From NCBI RefSeq assembly GCF_003172875.1, contig NZ_QGKM01000008.1:86703-150702 (forward strand): a DNA stretch of 64,000 bases, given 5' to 3'. The notes under the pieces were generated by a model that saw only the letters and a list, made by a program, of their open reading frames with translations, was not told where the DNA came from and ran no database searches. This stretch comes from Leucothrix pacifica. Lineage in GTDB: Bacteria; Pseudomonadota; Gammaproteobacteria; Thiotrichales; Thiotrichaceae. The translations under genes were made by a program, and so were the position numbers. Numbering within the stretch: the first letter of the stretch is position 1; each line of letters begins with the position of its first letter. Shown piece after piece: positions 44,836-55,678 of this stretch.

Positions 44836-47800
44836 TCAAGCAGGCTCATACCCCAAATTAGGCGCTAACAATCTCTCAGCTTCGGCCAACTCAATCCCTT
44901 TACGTTCCGCATAATCAGCAACCTGATCCTTATCCAGCTTAGACACTCCAAAATACTGCGATTCAGGATGCGAGAAATACCAACCACTAACAGACGCTGC
45001 AGGCAACATCGCCCAGCTTTCCGTCAGTTCAATGCTGGCATTTTCCACCGGCTTCAACAGATCCCAAATGATCTCTTTTTGTGTATGGTCAGGGTTAGCA
45101 GGGTAGCCCGGTGCAGGGCGAATACCTTGGTATTGTTCTTTAATCAGCGCTTCACCGGACAGGTTTTCATCCGCTACATAGCCCCAGTGCTTGGTACGAA
45201 CTTCGCGGTGCAAATACTCGGCAAAGGCTTCTGCAAAACGGTCGGCAATGGCCTTAGCCATAATGCTGTTGTAGTCATCCTGTGCAGCATCGTACTCAGC
45301 CACCAGCTTGTCTAAACCAATACCCGCGGTCACTGCAAAGGCTCCGATGTAGTCTTGCACGCCACTGTCTTTGGGGGCGATAAAGTCAGACAGCGACAGG
45401 TTAGGGCGGTCCGTTGGGTGTACTGTTTGCTGGCGTAGACCAACGACAGTATCAAATACTTCAGTCCGGGCCTCATCGGTATAGATCTCGATGTCGTCTT
45501 CTTTCACCGTATTGGCAGGGAAAATACCAAATACACCGTGTGCCTGAACCGTATCGTCTTTAATAAAGCGTTCGATCATGGCCTGTGCGTCGGCGAATAA
45601 TTTACGTGCTTCCTCGCCTAGTGTTTCATCTTCCAGAATCTGTGGGTATTTCTTGCGAAGCTGCCAGGTGTGGAAGAACGGTGTCCAGTCGATGAGCTCA
45701 GCCAGTACACGTAAGTCCATCTTTTCAATGACTTGCACGCCTTCAACCGAAGGTTTAGTCGCATCGTAATGCGCCCAGTCCGTTGCTAGTTTATTTGAAC
45801 GGGCAATTTCCAGGCGTAGGAAGTCCTGCTTTTTCATTTTGGCATTAAAGCGCTCGCGGTACTGATCGTATTCTGTTTCCAGTTCAGCAAGGTAAGGCTC
45901 GCGCAGGGTTTCACTCAGCAGCTGATTCACCACACCCACCGAGCGCGATGCATCCGGTACATACACAACGGGTTGCTTATAGTGCGGCGCAATTTTCACA
46001 GCGGTGTGCATTTTAGAAGTGGTAGCACCACCAATCATTAGCGGAATTTCAAAGCCCTGACGTTCCATTTCTTTGGCCACGTGGGTCATTTCTTCCAGTG
46101 ATGGCGTGATCAGACCAGAGATACCAATCACATCCGCGTTGTGTTCGCGAGCGGCTTCAAAGATAGTTTCTGCTTTACACATTACGCCCAAGTCGATGAC
46201 ATCATAGCCATTACATTGCAACACCACACCAACGATATTTTTACCGATATCGTGCACGTCGCCTTTTGCTGTTGCCATGATAACGCGGCCATTACTGGTA
46301 TCGACGCCTGCTTTCTCAGCATCCATAAATGGCTCAAGGTAGGCAACGGCTTGTTTCATCACACGGGCTGATTTCACTACTTGTGGCAGGAACATTTTAC
46401 CGGAACCAAACAGGTCTCCCACAACATTCATTCCCGCCATTAACGGGCCTTCGATAACTTCCAGCGGGCGTCCAACCGCTTCCAGTGCTTCTTTGGTGTC
46501 CTCAGTAATGTACTCGGTGATGCCTTTAACCAGTGAGTGTTCCAGACGCTTGGTGACTGGCAGCTTGCGCCATTCTTCGTCTTGCTTTTCAGCTTTTGAG
46601 CCATCACCGCGGTATTTTTCTGCGATGTCTAATAATAGCTCTGTGGCGTCTGGTTTGCGGTTTAGTACCACATCTTCCACCGCATCGCGCAGTTCCAGCG
46701 GGATGTCTTCGTAAATCGCCAGTTGTCCGGCATTGACGATACCCATGTCCATGCCTGCATCAATCGCGTGGTATAGGAATACCGCATGAATTGCTTCACG
46801 AACCGGGTTATTGCCACGGAATGAGAACGACACGTTTGACAAACCACCCGACACCATCGCGTGTGGCAGGGTTTGTTTGATCTGGCGCGTGGCTTCGATA
46901 AAGTCGATGCCGTAGTTATTATGCTCTTCCATACCCGTTGCAACGGCGAAAATGTTGGGGTCGAAGATAATGTCTTCTGGCGGGAAGCCAACCTGATCCA
47001 CTAAGATGTCGTAAGCGCGTGTACAAATCTCAACTTTACGGTCGATGGTGTCAGCTTGACCTTCTTCGTCGAACGCCATCACCACGACTGCTGCACCGTA
47101 GCGCATGCAAAGTTTAGCGTGTTCGATAAATTGCTCGACGCCTTCTTTCATGCTGATCGAGTTGACCACGCACTTACCTTGCACGCACTTCAAACCGGCT
47201 TCGATGACTTCCCATTTTGAGGAGTCAATCATTACGGGTACGCGTGAAATATCAGGCTCAGCGGCAATCAGGTTGAGGAAGCGCTGCATGACTTTCTTGG
47301 AGTCCAGCAAGCCTTCATCCATATTAATGTCGATGATTTGTGCGCCGTTTTCAACCTGCTGCAAAGCAACGGTGAGGGCTGCATCGTAATCTTCTTCAAC
47401 GATCATGCGTTTAAAGATCGCCGAACCTGTGACGTTAGTACGCTCACCCACATTGACGAATAAAGAGTCTGCGCTAATGGTTAGCGGCTCAAGACCCGAT
47501 AATCGGCAAGCAACCGGAATGTCTGGGATCTCACGAGGTGGCAAACCATCAACCGCTTCACGCATCGCTTTGATGTGAGCAGGGCTGGTTCCACAGCATC
47601 CACCGATAATATTTAAGAAGCCGCTTTGTGCCCATTCCTGAACGTGCAGCGCCATGTCTTCTGGTGTTTCATCGTATCCACCGAATGCATTCGGCAGACC
47701 AGCATTAGGGTGAGCAGATACGTGGGTGTCTGCAACGCGTGAAAGCTCTTCCACGTACTGGCGTAATTCTTTTGCACCCAGCGCACAGTTCAGACCAATA

Positions 47801-48525
47801 GATACAGGCTTAGCGTGACGCATCGAGTTCCAGAATGCTTCAGTGGTTTGGCCAGATAGCGTACGACCGGATGCATCGGTAATCGTACCGGAAATCATAA
47901 TCGGCAGACGGTAGCCTTGGTTTTCAAACACTTGCTCAACGGCAAAAATAGCCGCTTTAGCATTCAGGCAGTCAAAGATAGTTTCGATCAGAATCAGGTC
48001 AGAGCCACCGCGAATCAATGCTTCACAGGCCTCGGAGTAAGTGGCAACCAATTCATCGTAATCCACATTACGAAAGCCAGGGTCATTGACGTCTGGTGAT
48101 AAACTAGCGGTGCGGTTGGTTGGGCCAATAACGCCTGCCACATAACGAGGTTGGTTAGGATTCTTGGCTTCTGCTTCATCACAAGCTTGGCGGGCCAGAC
48201 GTGCGGATTCTTCACAGATTTCAGCAGCCAGTGACTCCATATTGTAGTCAGCCATGGCAATCTGCGTGCCGTTAAAGGTGTTGGTCTCAATAATGTCCGC
48301 ACCAGCTTCCAGATATTCGGCGTGAATACCTTTAATAATGTCTGGCTGAGTCAGGCTCAACAGGTCATTATTGCCGCGCAGGTCGCTTGGCCAATCTGCG
48401 AAGCGTTCGCCACGGTAGTCAGCTTCTTCCAGTTCGTGCCGCTGAATCATGGTGCCCATTGCGCCATCGAGAATTAAGATGCGTTTTTTGAGAGCGTCTT
48501 CAAAGGCTTGCGAGTTGGCTGACAT
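44836..48525 (-). CDS. metH: Cobalamin-dependent methionine synthase
   Basis: Transfers the methyl group of 5-methyltetrahydrofolate to homocysteine via methylcobalamin. The start [17 protein letters not shown], with AGGA eight bases ahead, gives 1229 residues (E. coli 1227). Domains in order: homocysteine-binding barrel ([10 protein letters not shown]; zinc ligands in LNCALG and GGCCGTSP), pterin-binding barrel ([10 protein letters not shown]), B12-binding cap and Rossmann domain ([15 protein letters not shown]), and the C-terminal reactivation domain ([24 protein letters not shown]). An upstream in-frame ATG would run through the promoter palindrome and was rejected. No cobalamin riboswitch is seen; control is likely by the divergent ArsR-type gene. 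Confidence 0.97.
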   Translation of the reverse strand: MSANSQAFEDALKKRILILDGAMGTMIQRHELEEADYRGERFADWPSDLRGNNDLLSLTQPDIIKGIHAEYLEAGADIIETNTFNGTQIAMADYNMESLAAEICEESARLARQACDEAEAKNPNQPRYVAGVIGPTNRTASLSPDVNDPGFRNVDYDELVATYSEACEALIRGGSDLILIETIFDCLNAKAAIFAVEQVFENQGYRLPIMISGTITDASGRTLSGQTTEAFWNSMRHAKPVSIGLNCALGAKELRQYVEELSRVADTHVSAHPNAGLPNAFGGYDETPEDMALHVQEWAQSGFLNIIGGCCGTSPAHIKAMREAVDGLPPREIPDIPVACRLSGLEPLTISADSLFVNVGERTNVTGSAIFKRMIVEEDYDAALTVALQQVENGAQIIDINMDEGLLDSKKVMQRFLNLIAAEPDISRVPVMIDSSKWEVIEAGLKCVQGKCVVNSISMKEGVEQFIEHAKLCMRYGAAVVVMAFDEEGQADTIDRKVEICTRAYDILVDQVGFPPEDIIFDPNIFAVATGMEEHNNYGIDFIEATRQIKQTLPHAMVSGGLSNVSFSFRGNNPVREAIHAVFLYHAIDAGMDMGIVNAGQLAIYEDIPLELRDAVEDVVLNRKPDATELLLDIAEKYRGDGSKAEKQDEEWRKLPVTKRLEHSLVKGITEYITEDTKEALEAVGRPLEVIEGPLMAGMNVVGDLFGSGKMFLPQVVKSARVMKQAVAYLEPFMDAEKAGVDTSNGRVIMATAKGDVHDIGKNIVGVVLQCNGYDVIDLGVMCKAETIFEAAREHNADVIGISGLITPSLEEMTHVAKEMERQGFEIPLMIGGATTSKMHTAVKIAPHYKQPVVYVPDASRSVGVVNQLLSETLREPYLAELETEYDQYRERFNAKMKKQDFLRLEIARSNKLATDWAHYDATKPSVEGVQVIEKMDLRVLAELIDWTPFFHTWQLRKKYPQILEDETLGEEARKLFADAQAMIERFIKDDTVQAHGVFGIFPANTVKEDDIEIYTDEARTEVFDTVVGLRQQTVHPTDRPNLSLSDFIAPKDSGVQDYIGAFAVTAGIGLDKLVAEYDAAQDDYNSIMAKAIADRFAEAFAEYLHREVRTKHWGYVADENLSGEALIKEQYQGIRPAPGYPANPDHTQKEIIWDLLKPVENASIELTESWAMLPAASVSGWYFSHPESQYFGVSKLDKDQVADYAERKGIELAEAERLLAPNLGYEPA

Positions 48526-48601
48526 GGTGAAAGTCCTGTTTGTTTCGTATGGTTGTGACTGTGCTAAAGTAGGGCTGAACAATACCATAAGTAATATATA
48601 A

Positions 48602-48621
48602 ATATAAACATATCTTTATAT
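48602..48621. promoter_or_regulatory. Probable SahR operator in the metH divergent promoter
   Basis: Perfect palindrome ATATAAA-CATATC-TTTATAT, 15 bases before the regulator start and 76 bases before metH. Confidence 0.6.
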
Positions 48622-48635
48622 GACTGGATGAATGC

Positions 48636-49595
48636 ATGCAAAATCTTGATACCTTGCTAGCGGCCTTGCGGGCAGCGGGCGAACATACCCGACTACGATT
48701 ATTAGCTCTGTGTGCACGCAGTGAGCTGAGTGTGTCGGAGCTGACCCGTATATTGGGGCAGAGTCAGCCACGCGTGTCACGCCACCTGAAACTGATGGTA
48801 GAAGCTGGCTTATTGGAGCGCTTTCCGGAAGGTGCTCAGGTGTTTTATCGCTTATCCGACCGTGCTTCTGTTGCGCCCTTGGCTCAGGCATTGGTGGCGC
48901 TATTACATGAAGATGATGCTGTGCTAAGTCGTGACTTATCTCGTTTGAAACAAGTCACTGATGCTAGGGCACTGGAAGCGCAAGCTTACTTTGATGAAAT
49001 CGCCAGTAGCTGGGAAGAATTGCGCCAAATGCACGTGCCGCAGGAGGAAATTGAATCCGCTCTGCGTCAGTCGATTGGTGAAGATAAGGTGAGTGATTTG
49101 CTGGATATCGGTACCGGCACCGGACGGATTTTGGAGTTATTAGCCGACCGTACCCAGCGTGGTATTGGTATCGATTTTACCAGTGGCATGTTGGCGGTGG
49201 CACGGACCAATCTTAAGCAAGCCGGTTTGTCGCATATGCAGGTGCGCAAAGGCGATATGTATCAATTACCGATGGATGATCAGAGTTTTGATCTGATCAC
49301 GATGAATCTGGTGCTGCACTTTAGTGATGATCCCGCTGAGGTTATTCGTGAGGCTGCAAGGGTATTAATGCCGGGTGGACGCTTGTTTGTGGTGGATTTT
49401 GCCGCGCACTCTGAGGAGTATATGCGTAAGGAATACCAGCATCGTAGGTTAGGCTTTACGGATGAGGAGATTCGACGGTATTTTACAGCAGCAGGTCTGA
49501 TACCCGCGGTGCCGCAGCAGTTTGTGGGTGATCCGTTGACGGTGAAGATTTGGTCGGCGAGTGCTGTGCCTGACTACGATAATGACGAGGATTAG
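48636..49595 (+). CDS. ArsR-family regulator with C-terminal SAM-methyltransferase-like domain (SahR-like)
   Basis: A 319-residue two-domain protein. Residues 1-~90 form an ArsR winged helix (LSVSELTRILGQSQPRVSRH) without the metal-binding Cys of metalloid sensors. After about residue 135 there is a class I methyltransferase fold (LLDIGTGTGRILELLADRT, IGIDFTSGML, LITMNLVLHFSDDP, LMPGGRLFVVDF). ArsR-type SahR proteins sense S-adenosylhomocysteine and repress methionine-cycle genes in Proteobacteria. The divergent metH and the operator palindrome fit that role. The methyltransferase-like domain would serve as the ligand sensor. Assignment is by architecture and context. Confidence 0.83.
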   Translation: MQNLDTLLAALRAAGEHTRLRLLALCARSELSVSELTRILGQSQPRVSRHLKLMVEAGLLERFPEGAQVFYRLSDRASVAPLAQALVALLHEDDAVLSRDLSRLKQVTDARALEAQAYFDEIASSWEELRQMHVPQEEIESALRQSIGEDKVSDLLDIGTGTGRILELLADRTQRGIGIDFTSGMLAVARTNLKQAGLSHMQVRKGDMYQLPMDDQSFDLITMNLVLHFSDDPAEVIREAARVLMPGGRLFVVDFAAHSEEYMRKEYQHRRLGFTDEEIRRYFTAAGLIPAVPQQFVGDPLTVKIWSASAVPDYDNDED

Positions 49596-49630
49596 GGCTG
49601 TACGGAGTTAACTTCCGGATTATTCTGGCT

Positions 49631-49686
49631 ACAGAGCTACAGAGCTACAGAGCTACAGAGCTACAGAGCTACAGAGCTACAGAGCT
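49631..49686. repeat. Tandem octamer repeat, seven copies
   Basis: Seven perfect copies of ACAGAGCT without spacers in the gap between convergent genes, 13 bases from the hrpA stop. The copy number is likely to vary between strains. Confidence 0.95.
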
Positions 49687-49698
49687 CAGCGCAGTAGC

Positions 49699-52600
49699 TT
49701 AGATGCTATTAATCAACTGCCATTGCTTATTCAGTCGCTTATCAGACACCGGCATGGCCGTCCCCAACTCCTGAGCAAATAAAGACACCCGAAACTCCTC
49801 AATCATCCAGCGATATTTCAGCAGTTCCTCGTTCGAGGCTAATTCAGGCTTGGCTTTGATTAACTTCATATATTGTTCGGTATGTTTACTCACTTGCAGG
49901 CGCAATCCACGGTCTTTTTGTAAGGAGTGCTGTAGCTTCTCCAAACGACGTTCCGTTGCTTTTAAATAACGTGGATATTGACGCAAGGTCTCCATACTCA
50001 ATGAGTCCAAAAAGCCCGGATACACCAGTGATTCTAGCTGCACTTTAATATCAGCTAAGGCTTCCAGTGCTAACGGATTAATGCCACCTTTAAGCCCTTT
50101 GCGAATCTTATGCACCAGTGGCAGACAAATCGCTAATTGCTCGCAAATTTGATTACCAGTAGGGATTAACTCCGTTTTGTGTTGTTCAAGCTCAGCCTTA
50201 AAGTCCTTCTCCGCACGAATGCCGCTGCAATCAAAAGTCAGGCGGAAGCTATTGGCAACGATGCTCTTTTTCAACTCATCACAACTACCCGTTGAGGCGT
50301 AATTCAGGCAGAGTTTTTGGATATTTGGCAGGTTCTTTTGTAAATAAGTCGCTTCTTTTCTCAGCGCCAACATATACAAACGACGCAAGCCTTGCTGACG
50401 CTGCGCTTTTGCCTGATTATCAAAGAGTTGCACCGAGACAGAGTCTTTATTATCTACCAATGCAGGCCAGGCTTTAATTTGCATGCCCGCCGTTTTGATG
50501 AGTGTGTCTTCAGGTAGATCGCCAAAATCCCATTGCGTGATGTTCTCACGCTCAATGGTTTTGGTCGCGCGTTTTTGCAGCTGCTCGCTGGTGGTTCGCT
50601 CAACGCCACCTTTGAGTTTCTCAAGATCTCGTCCCGCTTTAATCACCTTGCCTGCTTCGTCGACTACGGCAAAGCGCATACGGTTATGGTCAGAAAACTC
50701 AACGCTCTTCAGTGCTTCCTGATCAATCTGAGTGCCAGACATTCGGTGTAGTTGATGAGCAACTGCCGCCAGTAAACTCACCTCATCGCTGGCTTCAATC
50801 GCCTCGCAACACGCCGCCGCATAATCCGGTACAGGAACAAATTGCTTACGCGTCTGTTTAGGCAATGAGCGAATCAGCTCGGTCACTTTCTCGTCCAGCA
50901 TCCCCGGCACCAGATAATCAAATCGCTGGGAATTGATCTGGTGTAAAGCAGCTGCCGGAATGCTTAGTGTGACGCCATCTTTTTCATTACCCGGTTCGAA
51001 CAGGTAACTCAATGGAAGGCGCATGCCGTGTACTTCTAAACTGTCCGGGTATTGCTCGACCTTTACATGGGAATCATCCCGCTGCATCAGATCTTCACGA
51101 GTCATGATCAGTGCTTTTGGATTTTCCTGAAATAGTTTTTTACGCCACTTTTCAAACGCTTTACCGTTGTAGATGTGTTTGGGGACGCGCTGGTCGTAGT
51201 AGTCATAAAGAATGTCTTCATCCACCAAAATATCACGGCGGCGAGACTTGGCTTCAAGCTTTTCAACTTCCTGAATCAGCTCACGATTGCGCACCAAGAA
51301 CTCGGCTTTACTATTAAACTCACCATAAACCAGAGCGTGACGTATAAAGATCTCGCGCGCCACAACCGGATCAATCGGACCAAAATTGATACGACGCTGC
51401 GCAACAATGGTGATACCGTAGAGTGTGGTGCGTTCATCCGCACCTACTTGTGCTGGCCTTTTTTCCCAGCGAGGTTCACTGTAAGTACGACGGATCAGGT
51501 GTTGTGCTTGTTGCTCAATCCATTCTGGTTGAATCGCAGCAACGGTGCGTGCAAATAAGCGGGAGGTTTCGACTTGTTCGGCCGCCATAATCCATTTCGG
51601 TGACTTCTTACGAAGACCAGAGGCTGGGAAGATAAACAGCTTGCGGCCATTCGCTCCCAGATATTCCTGACGATCTTCTTGCAGTGCGACGTGACTCAGC
51701 AGACCACTTAATAAGCTTTGGTGAATGGACTCAGGCGTCGCTTCATTGCCGGTAATTTTAATACCTTGATCGCGTAAACTTTCACGCAACTGGCGGTAAA
51801 TATCTTCCCATTCACGCAGGCGTAGGTAGGACAGAAACTCCTTTTTACACAGCTGGCGATGTTTGTTTTGAGTGAGTTCTTTGCGTTTTTCCTGAAAGTA
51901 TTTCCACAGATTCAGGTAGGCAATAAAGTCAGACTTTTCATCTTTAAAGCGCGCGTGTTTTTCATCCGAGGCTTGCTGTTTGTCCATCGGGCGTTCACGC
52001 GGATCTTGGCTGGCCAAAGCGCTGACAATAATCAAAACTTCTTCCAGTGCACTGAACTTTTGAGCGGCCAGTAGCATGCGCCCCAAACGTGGGTCAGTTG
52101 GTAAGTGTGCTAATTTGCGGCCAACTTCGGTGATATTGTTGCTTTCTGTCACCGCGCCCAATTCAAACAGCAGACGGAAGCCGTCTTTAATCATGCGTCG
52201 GTCAGGCGCTTCTACAAACGGGAAGCTGGAAACGTCCCCGAGTCTGAGAATGGCCATTTGCAAAATAACGGAGGCGAGATTGGTTCTGAGTATTTCAGGG
52301 TCGGTAAACTCGCTGCGGCTTTCAAAATCTTCTTCGCTAAACAAACGAATCGCGATACCGTCGCTAGTACGACCACAGCGACCGGAGCGCTGATTAGCCG
52401 ATGCCTGAGAAATCGCTTCAATTGGCAGGCGTTGTACACGCGCGCGCCACGAGTATCGGGAGATGCGCGCTACACCTGTGTCGATGACATAGCGAATTCC
52501 CGGTACAGTTAATGAAGTCTCAGCAACGTTAGTTGCCAATACAATACGCGGGCGGCCTTTTGGGTTGAATATTTTGTTTTGTTCGGCTGCCGAGAGTCGC

Positions 52601-53556
52601 GCAAATAATGGCAAAATCTCTAAGCTGGCAGGGTGGTGTTTGCGTAGTGCCTCAGCGGTTTCACGTATCTCACGTTCGCCTGATAAAAATACCAAGATGT
52701 CACCGGGAGCTTCTCTCATTAGCTCATCGGAGGCGTCAATAATTCCCTGAATTTGGTTACGGTCTGCTTCGTCTTCGTTTTCACTGACTAAGGGGCGATA
52801 GCGAACTTCAACAGGGTAGGTACGTCCTGATACTTCGATAATGGGCGCATTGTCGAAATGTTTGGAGAAACGTTCCGGATCAATGGTGGCAGAAGTCACA
52901 ATCAGTTTGAGGTCTTTACGACGTGGCAGCAACCATTTGAAATAACCCAGTAAGAAATCGATGTTGAGGCTGCGTTCGTGCGCCTCATCAATAATGATGG
53001 TGTCGTATTGATTCAGAAAGCGGTCACTGCGAATCTCTGCCAGCAAAATACCGTCGGTCAGCAGGCGAATATAGTTGTCTTCGCTACCTTCTTCATTAAA
53101 GCGAACCTTGTACCCAACCAAGTCCCCAAGTTTTGAATCTAATTCCTCGGCAATACGGTTAGCCACACTACGGGCGGCAATACGCCGAGGCTGGGTATGA
53201 GCAATCAGTCCGTCTACACCGCGCCCCAGTTCCAGACACATCTTGGGAATTTGCGTGGTTTTACCCGAGCCGGTTTCACCACATAAAATAGTGACCTGGT
53301 TTTCCTGAATGCATTTTAGGATGTCGTCACGACGCTCACTAACAGGAAGGTCTTCCGGATATTTCGGTTGTGGAAGATTGTTTTTGCGATGCTCACGACG
53401 TAAACAGGATGCCGTGATGGCATCCTGCAGTTTATTGATAGCGTTGTCGTCAGGCTTCTTGTGTAAGCGTTGCAAGCGTCGGGATAGTTTGAATCGCTGC
53501 GCAGCCTGACAGTCGTTGAGTTGTTGCTTAAGTTCTTGAAGCTTCTTTTTCGGCAT
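49699..53556 (-). CDS. hrpA: ATP-dependent RNA helicase HrpA
   Basis: DEAH-box RNA helicase with a role in mRNA processing and ribosome quality control. The start MPKKKLQELKQQ gives 1285 residues (E. coli about 1300). Helicase motifs: GETGSGKTTQIPK (I), IIDEAHERSLN (II), VTSATIDPERFS (III) and QRSGRCGRTSDG (VI), followed by the HA2 and OB regions and the large C-terminal DUF3418. An upstream in-frame ATG would add 34 residues overlapping the preceding gene and lacks support. The start codon lies inside the end of the GGDEF gene (29-base overlap), so translation may be coupled. Confidence 0.96.
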   Translation of the reverse strand: MPKKKLQELKQQLNDCQAAQRFKLSRRLQRLHKKPDDNAINKLQDAITASCLRREHRKNNLPQPKYPEDLPVSERRDDILKCIQENQVTILCGETGSGKTTQIPKMCLELGRGVDGLIAHTQPRRIAARSVANRIAEELDSKLGDLVGYKVRFNEEGSEDNYIRLLTDGILLAEIRSDRFLNQYDTIIIDEAHERSLNIDFLLGYFKWLLPRRKDLKLIVTSATIDPERFSKHFDNAPIIEVSGRTYPVEVRYRPLVSENEDEADRNQIQGIIDASDELMREAPGDILVFLSGEREIRETAEALRKHHPASLEILPLFARLSAAEQNKIFNPKGRPRIVLATNVAETSLTVPGIRYVIDTGVARISRYSWRARVQRLPIEAISQASANQRSGRCGRTSDGIAIRLFSEEDFESRSEFTDPEILRTNLASVILQMAILRLGDVSSFPFVEAPDRRMIKDGFRLLFELGAVTESNNITEVGRKLAHLPTDPRLGRMLLAAQKFSALEEVLIIVSALASQDPRERPMDKQQASDEKHARFKDEKSDFIAYLNLWKYFQEKRKELTQNKHRQLCKKEFLSYLRLREWEDIYRQLRESLRDQGIKITGNEATPESIHQSLLSGLLSHVALQEDRQEYLGANGRKLFIFPASGLRKKSPKWIMAAEQVETSRLFARTVAAIQPEWIEQQAQHLIRRTYSEPRWEKRPAQVGADERTTLYGITIVAQRRINFGPIDPVVAREIFIRHALVYGEFNSKAEFLVRNRELIQEVEKLEAKSRRRDILVDEDILYDYYDQRVPKHIYNGKAFEKWRKKLFQENPKALIMTREDLMQRDDSHVKVEQYPDSLEVHGMRLPLSYLFEPGNEKDGVTLSIPAAALHQINSQRFDYLVPGMLDEKVTELIRSLPKQTRKQFVPVPDYAAACCEAIEASDEVSLLAAVAHQLHRMSGTQIDQEALKSVEFSDHNRMRFAVVDEAGKVIKAGRDLEKLKGGVERTTSEQLQKRATKTIERENITQWDFGDLPEDTLIKTAGMQIKAWPALVDNKDSVSVQLFDNQAKAQRQQGLRRLYMLALRKEATYLQKNLPNIQKLCLNYASTGSCDELKKSIVANSFRLTFDCSGIRAEKDFKAELEQHKTELIPTGNQICEQLAICLPLVHKIRKGLKGGINPLALEALADIKVQLESLVYPGFLDSLSMETLRQYPRYLKATERRLEKLQHSLQKDRGLRLQVSKHTEQYMKLIKAKPELASNEELLKYRWMIEEFRVSLFAQELGTAMPVSDKRLNKQWQLINSI

Positions 53557-54772
53557 ATTTCTGTAGTACAAGGGCGAGGCGTTGCTCACCACATTTTTGT
53601 TCCGCAACGCGGTTTCGGCCCTGCTTTTTCGCAAGGAACATGGCGTTGTCAGCGGCATTCATTAGCATGGCAGGGAACATCACATCATCTTCCTCAGCTT
53701 CTGCCTTTTCTTCTTCAGTCTTAGGTGCACAGCAAGACACGCCTACACTCACGGTTACGACTTTATGTTCAGAGCTAGGGTGAGGGATCTGTAATTGCTC
53801 TACTTTGGCGCGTAGCTTTTCACCTAGCATGGTGGCGTTTTCCATGGTGGTGTTTGGCAGCAGTACGGCAAACTCTTCGCCGCTGTAACGGGCTGCGAGA
53901 TCAGCCGGACGACGTGTGACGACTTCCATGCACGAAGCGATCGACTTCAGGCAGTTGTCACCAGCGCGTTGGCCCTGTGTTTCGTTATAGAGACTGAAGT
54001 TATCAATGTCGATCAGTAACAGGGAAATAGGCAGCTCATCACGCGTAGTGCGTCGCCATTCGTTCTTAAAGGTTTGATCGAAGGCGCGACGATTGGCGAT
54101 CTGTGTCAATGTGTCGGTATTGGCTTGTTTCTTCAGCGAGGACTGAGAGTCACGCAGATCCATTAGCATGCGATGGATATACTCAGAGACCGAAAACAGC
54201 GTGCCTGCGAAGATCAGTATGCCCATCGGTAATAAAAAACCATCACCAGAACTTGTGTAAGCAGGCTTAACTGTTAATGAAACCAGTATTGGTGTCAGTA
54301 CTGCAAATAACTGAATGCTGTAAGCGAAGCGTGATATTGATAGTACGGGTATGGAAATCAGCAATACACTGAATAATATGGCCGCCAATAACACTTGATG
54401 CGAGAAGTTCTCTGGTAACAAAATGAAACCAGCTGCTCCCCAAATCGTATTGATGATAGTCGTCAGTAAGATGTGCTTATTGGCCCACAGGACAATACTG
54501 TTTGGGTCGTGATAATGACTAGGATTGAACTGACGGGTTAGATTAAGTCGGTAGAAGCAGACGGCAACTAATAGTGCTAACCAAATGATAATGTAGTAGT
54601 TGAAACTTTGGTCGTTAAATTCGCTTCGATGGTGACGAAACAAAAACAGTGTCAGAATCGCTGCGAGTACCAGATTTCCCCAAAAACCAAGTGTCGTTTT
54701 ACGATATAAGGTAGTGACCTGTTCTTGCTTAATTTCCGTCATTACCCCTGATTGGACGGTATTACTACTCAC
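53528..54772 (-). CDS. Membrane-bound diguanylate cyclase (GGDEF)
   Basis: A 414-residue protein with about six N-terminal helices (residues 35-210) that probably sense a membrane or small-molecule signal, then a GGDEF domain (about 235-395). The active site reads RYSGEEF, a variant with Ser in place of the first Gly; some such variants remain active. LLIDIDNFSLYNETQGQ precedes it as usual. No RxxD inhibitory site is evident before the motif. It overlaps the hrpA start. Confidence 0.88.
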   Translation of the reverse strand: MSSNTVQSGVMTEIKQEQVTTLYRKTTLGFWGNLVLAAILTLFLFRHHRSEFNDQSFNYYIIIWLALLVAVCFYRLNLTRQFNPSHYHDPNSIVLWANKHILLTTIINTIWGAAGFILLPENFSHQVLLAAILFSVLLISIPVLSISRFAYSIQLFAVLTPILVSLTVKPAYTSSGDGFLLPMGILIFAGTLFSVSEYIHRMLMDLRDSQSSLKKQANTDTLTQIANRRAFDQTFKNEWRRTTRDELPISLLLIDIDNFSLYNETQGQRAGDNCLKSIASCMEVVTRRPADLAARYSGEEFAVLLPNTTMENATMLGEKLRAKVEQLQIPHPSSEHKVVTVSVGVSCCAPKTEEEKAEAEEDDVMFPAMLMNAADNAMFLAKKQGRNRVAEQKCGEQRLALVLQKYAEKEASRT

Positions 54773-54918
54773 TTGCTAACCTCTGTGATCTTTTTGCTAG
54801 GTACAATCATTTTGAGTGCAAATGATGTGTGATGTGAGATTGTACCTCTACGCGGAATTATCGATGTAGCCGCCAGAGCGACTACTTTTATGACTGCATA
54901 ATTCCCGATGATAGCACA

Positions 54919-55572
54919 TTATCTGACCTTTCTTACAAGCGGGTCATAACCCAGACTTTTGACCTGTTTTTTCCAGTCCGGTAATTGCATTTGAGCAATA
55001 GGACCGGCCAATACACGATACCAGGTTTTACCTTTGCTTGAATGCTTCTCAACATGTGATGTCACACCGCGACCACTCAACTTATTTTGTGAGCGATTAG
55101 CTTGTGCCATTGACTTAAATGATGCGACTTGTAAGAACAAATCACCTGATTTAGCTGGCGCAGCCTGGGCAACTTCCTGTGTTGTTGCTTTAGTAAGTGC
55201 TACAGGGCGAGGTGCAACTGGCATATCAATAGTCGGTAGTACTGCGTGGAAACTAAAAACAGCCCGTTTTCTTGGCTCAGGTTCTTCAAGAACTTCTGGC
55301 AGTGGTGTAAAGCCCTGTTCGTTCTGATTAGCAACAACGGCATCAGGTGTTTGCGCGTTAGCCAAAGCTGCTTTTTCTTCACGTGTGAGTGTTGCAGGAT
55401 CCTGATCAGCCATAGCTGCATTTGCCGTCGCAAATATCGGTGCATGACGGTTAGCATAAAAATACATGCTTAGTCCGACTAATAAGCCCATGAATACCCC
55501 CGAAAGCATCCACAGCATGCCCGTTTTGTACCCTGTGTCTGTTGGTTTTGCTGTTTTGAAATCTTTTTGCAT
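54919..55572 (-). CDS. SPOR-domain cell division protein, FtsN-like
   Basis: A 217-residue bitopic membrane protein: cytosolic N-terminus, one helix (about 20-40, LWMLSGVFMGLLVGLSMYFYA), a periplasmic linker and a C-terminal SPOR domain (about 145-217, LFLQVASFKSMAQANRSQNK through WYRVLAGPI). SPOR domains bind denuded septal peptidoglycan. Its position next to priA matches the ftsN neighbourhood of many gammaproteobacteria. Sequence outside the SPOR domain is too variable to confirm FtsN. Confidence 0.82.
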   Translation of the reverse strand: MQKDFKTAKPTDTGYKTGMLWMLSGVFMGLLVGLSMYFYANRHAPIFATANAAMADQDPATLTREEKAALANAQTPDAVVANQNEQGFTPLPEVLEEPEPRKRAVFSFHAVLPTIDMPVAPRPVALTKATTQEVAQAAPAKSGDLFLQVASFKSMAQANRSQNKLSGRGVTSHVEKHSSKGKTWYRVLAGPIAQMQLPDWKKQVKSLGYDPLVRKVR

Positions 55573-55678
55573 GGCTATATTTCAACGTCCGGTTTAATTG
55601 TCGTTTTCCTGCATAGTGCCATTAGTCTCTCTGGCTGGCAAGGAAAAAAATCAATAATATTTCTCAATAAACATGAAC

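Noticed and set aside
48526..48588. Upstream in-frame start of metH
   Set aside because: It lies in the promoter region and lacks a ribosome site; MSANSQAF aligns with the normal MetH start.
49631..49686. CRISPR array
   Set aside because: Units are 8 bases, identical and without spacers; no cas genes are near.
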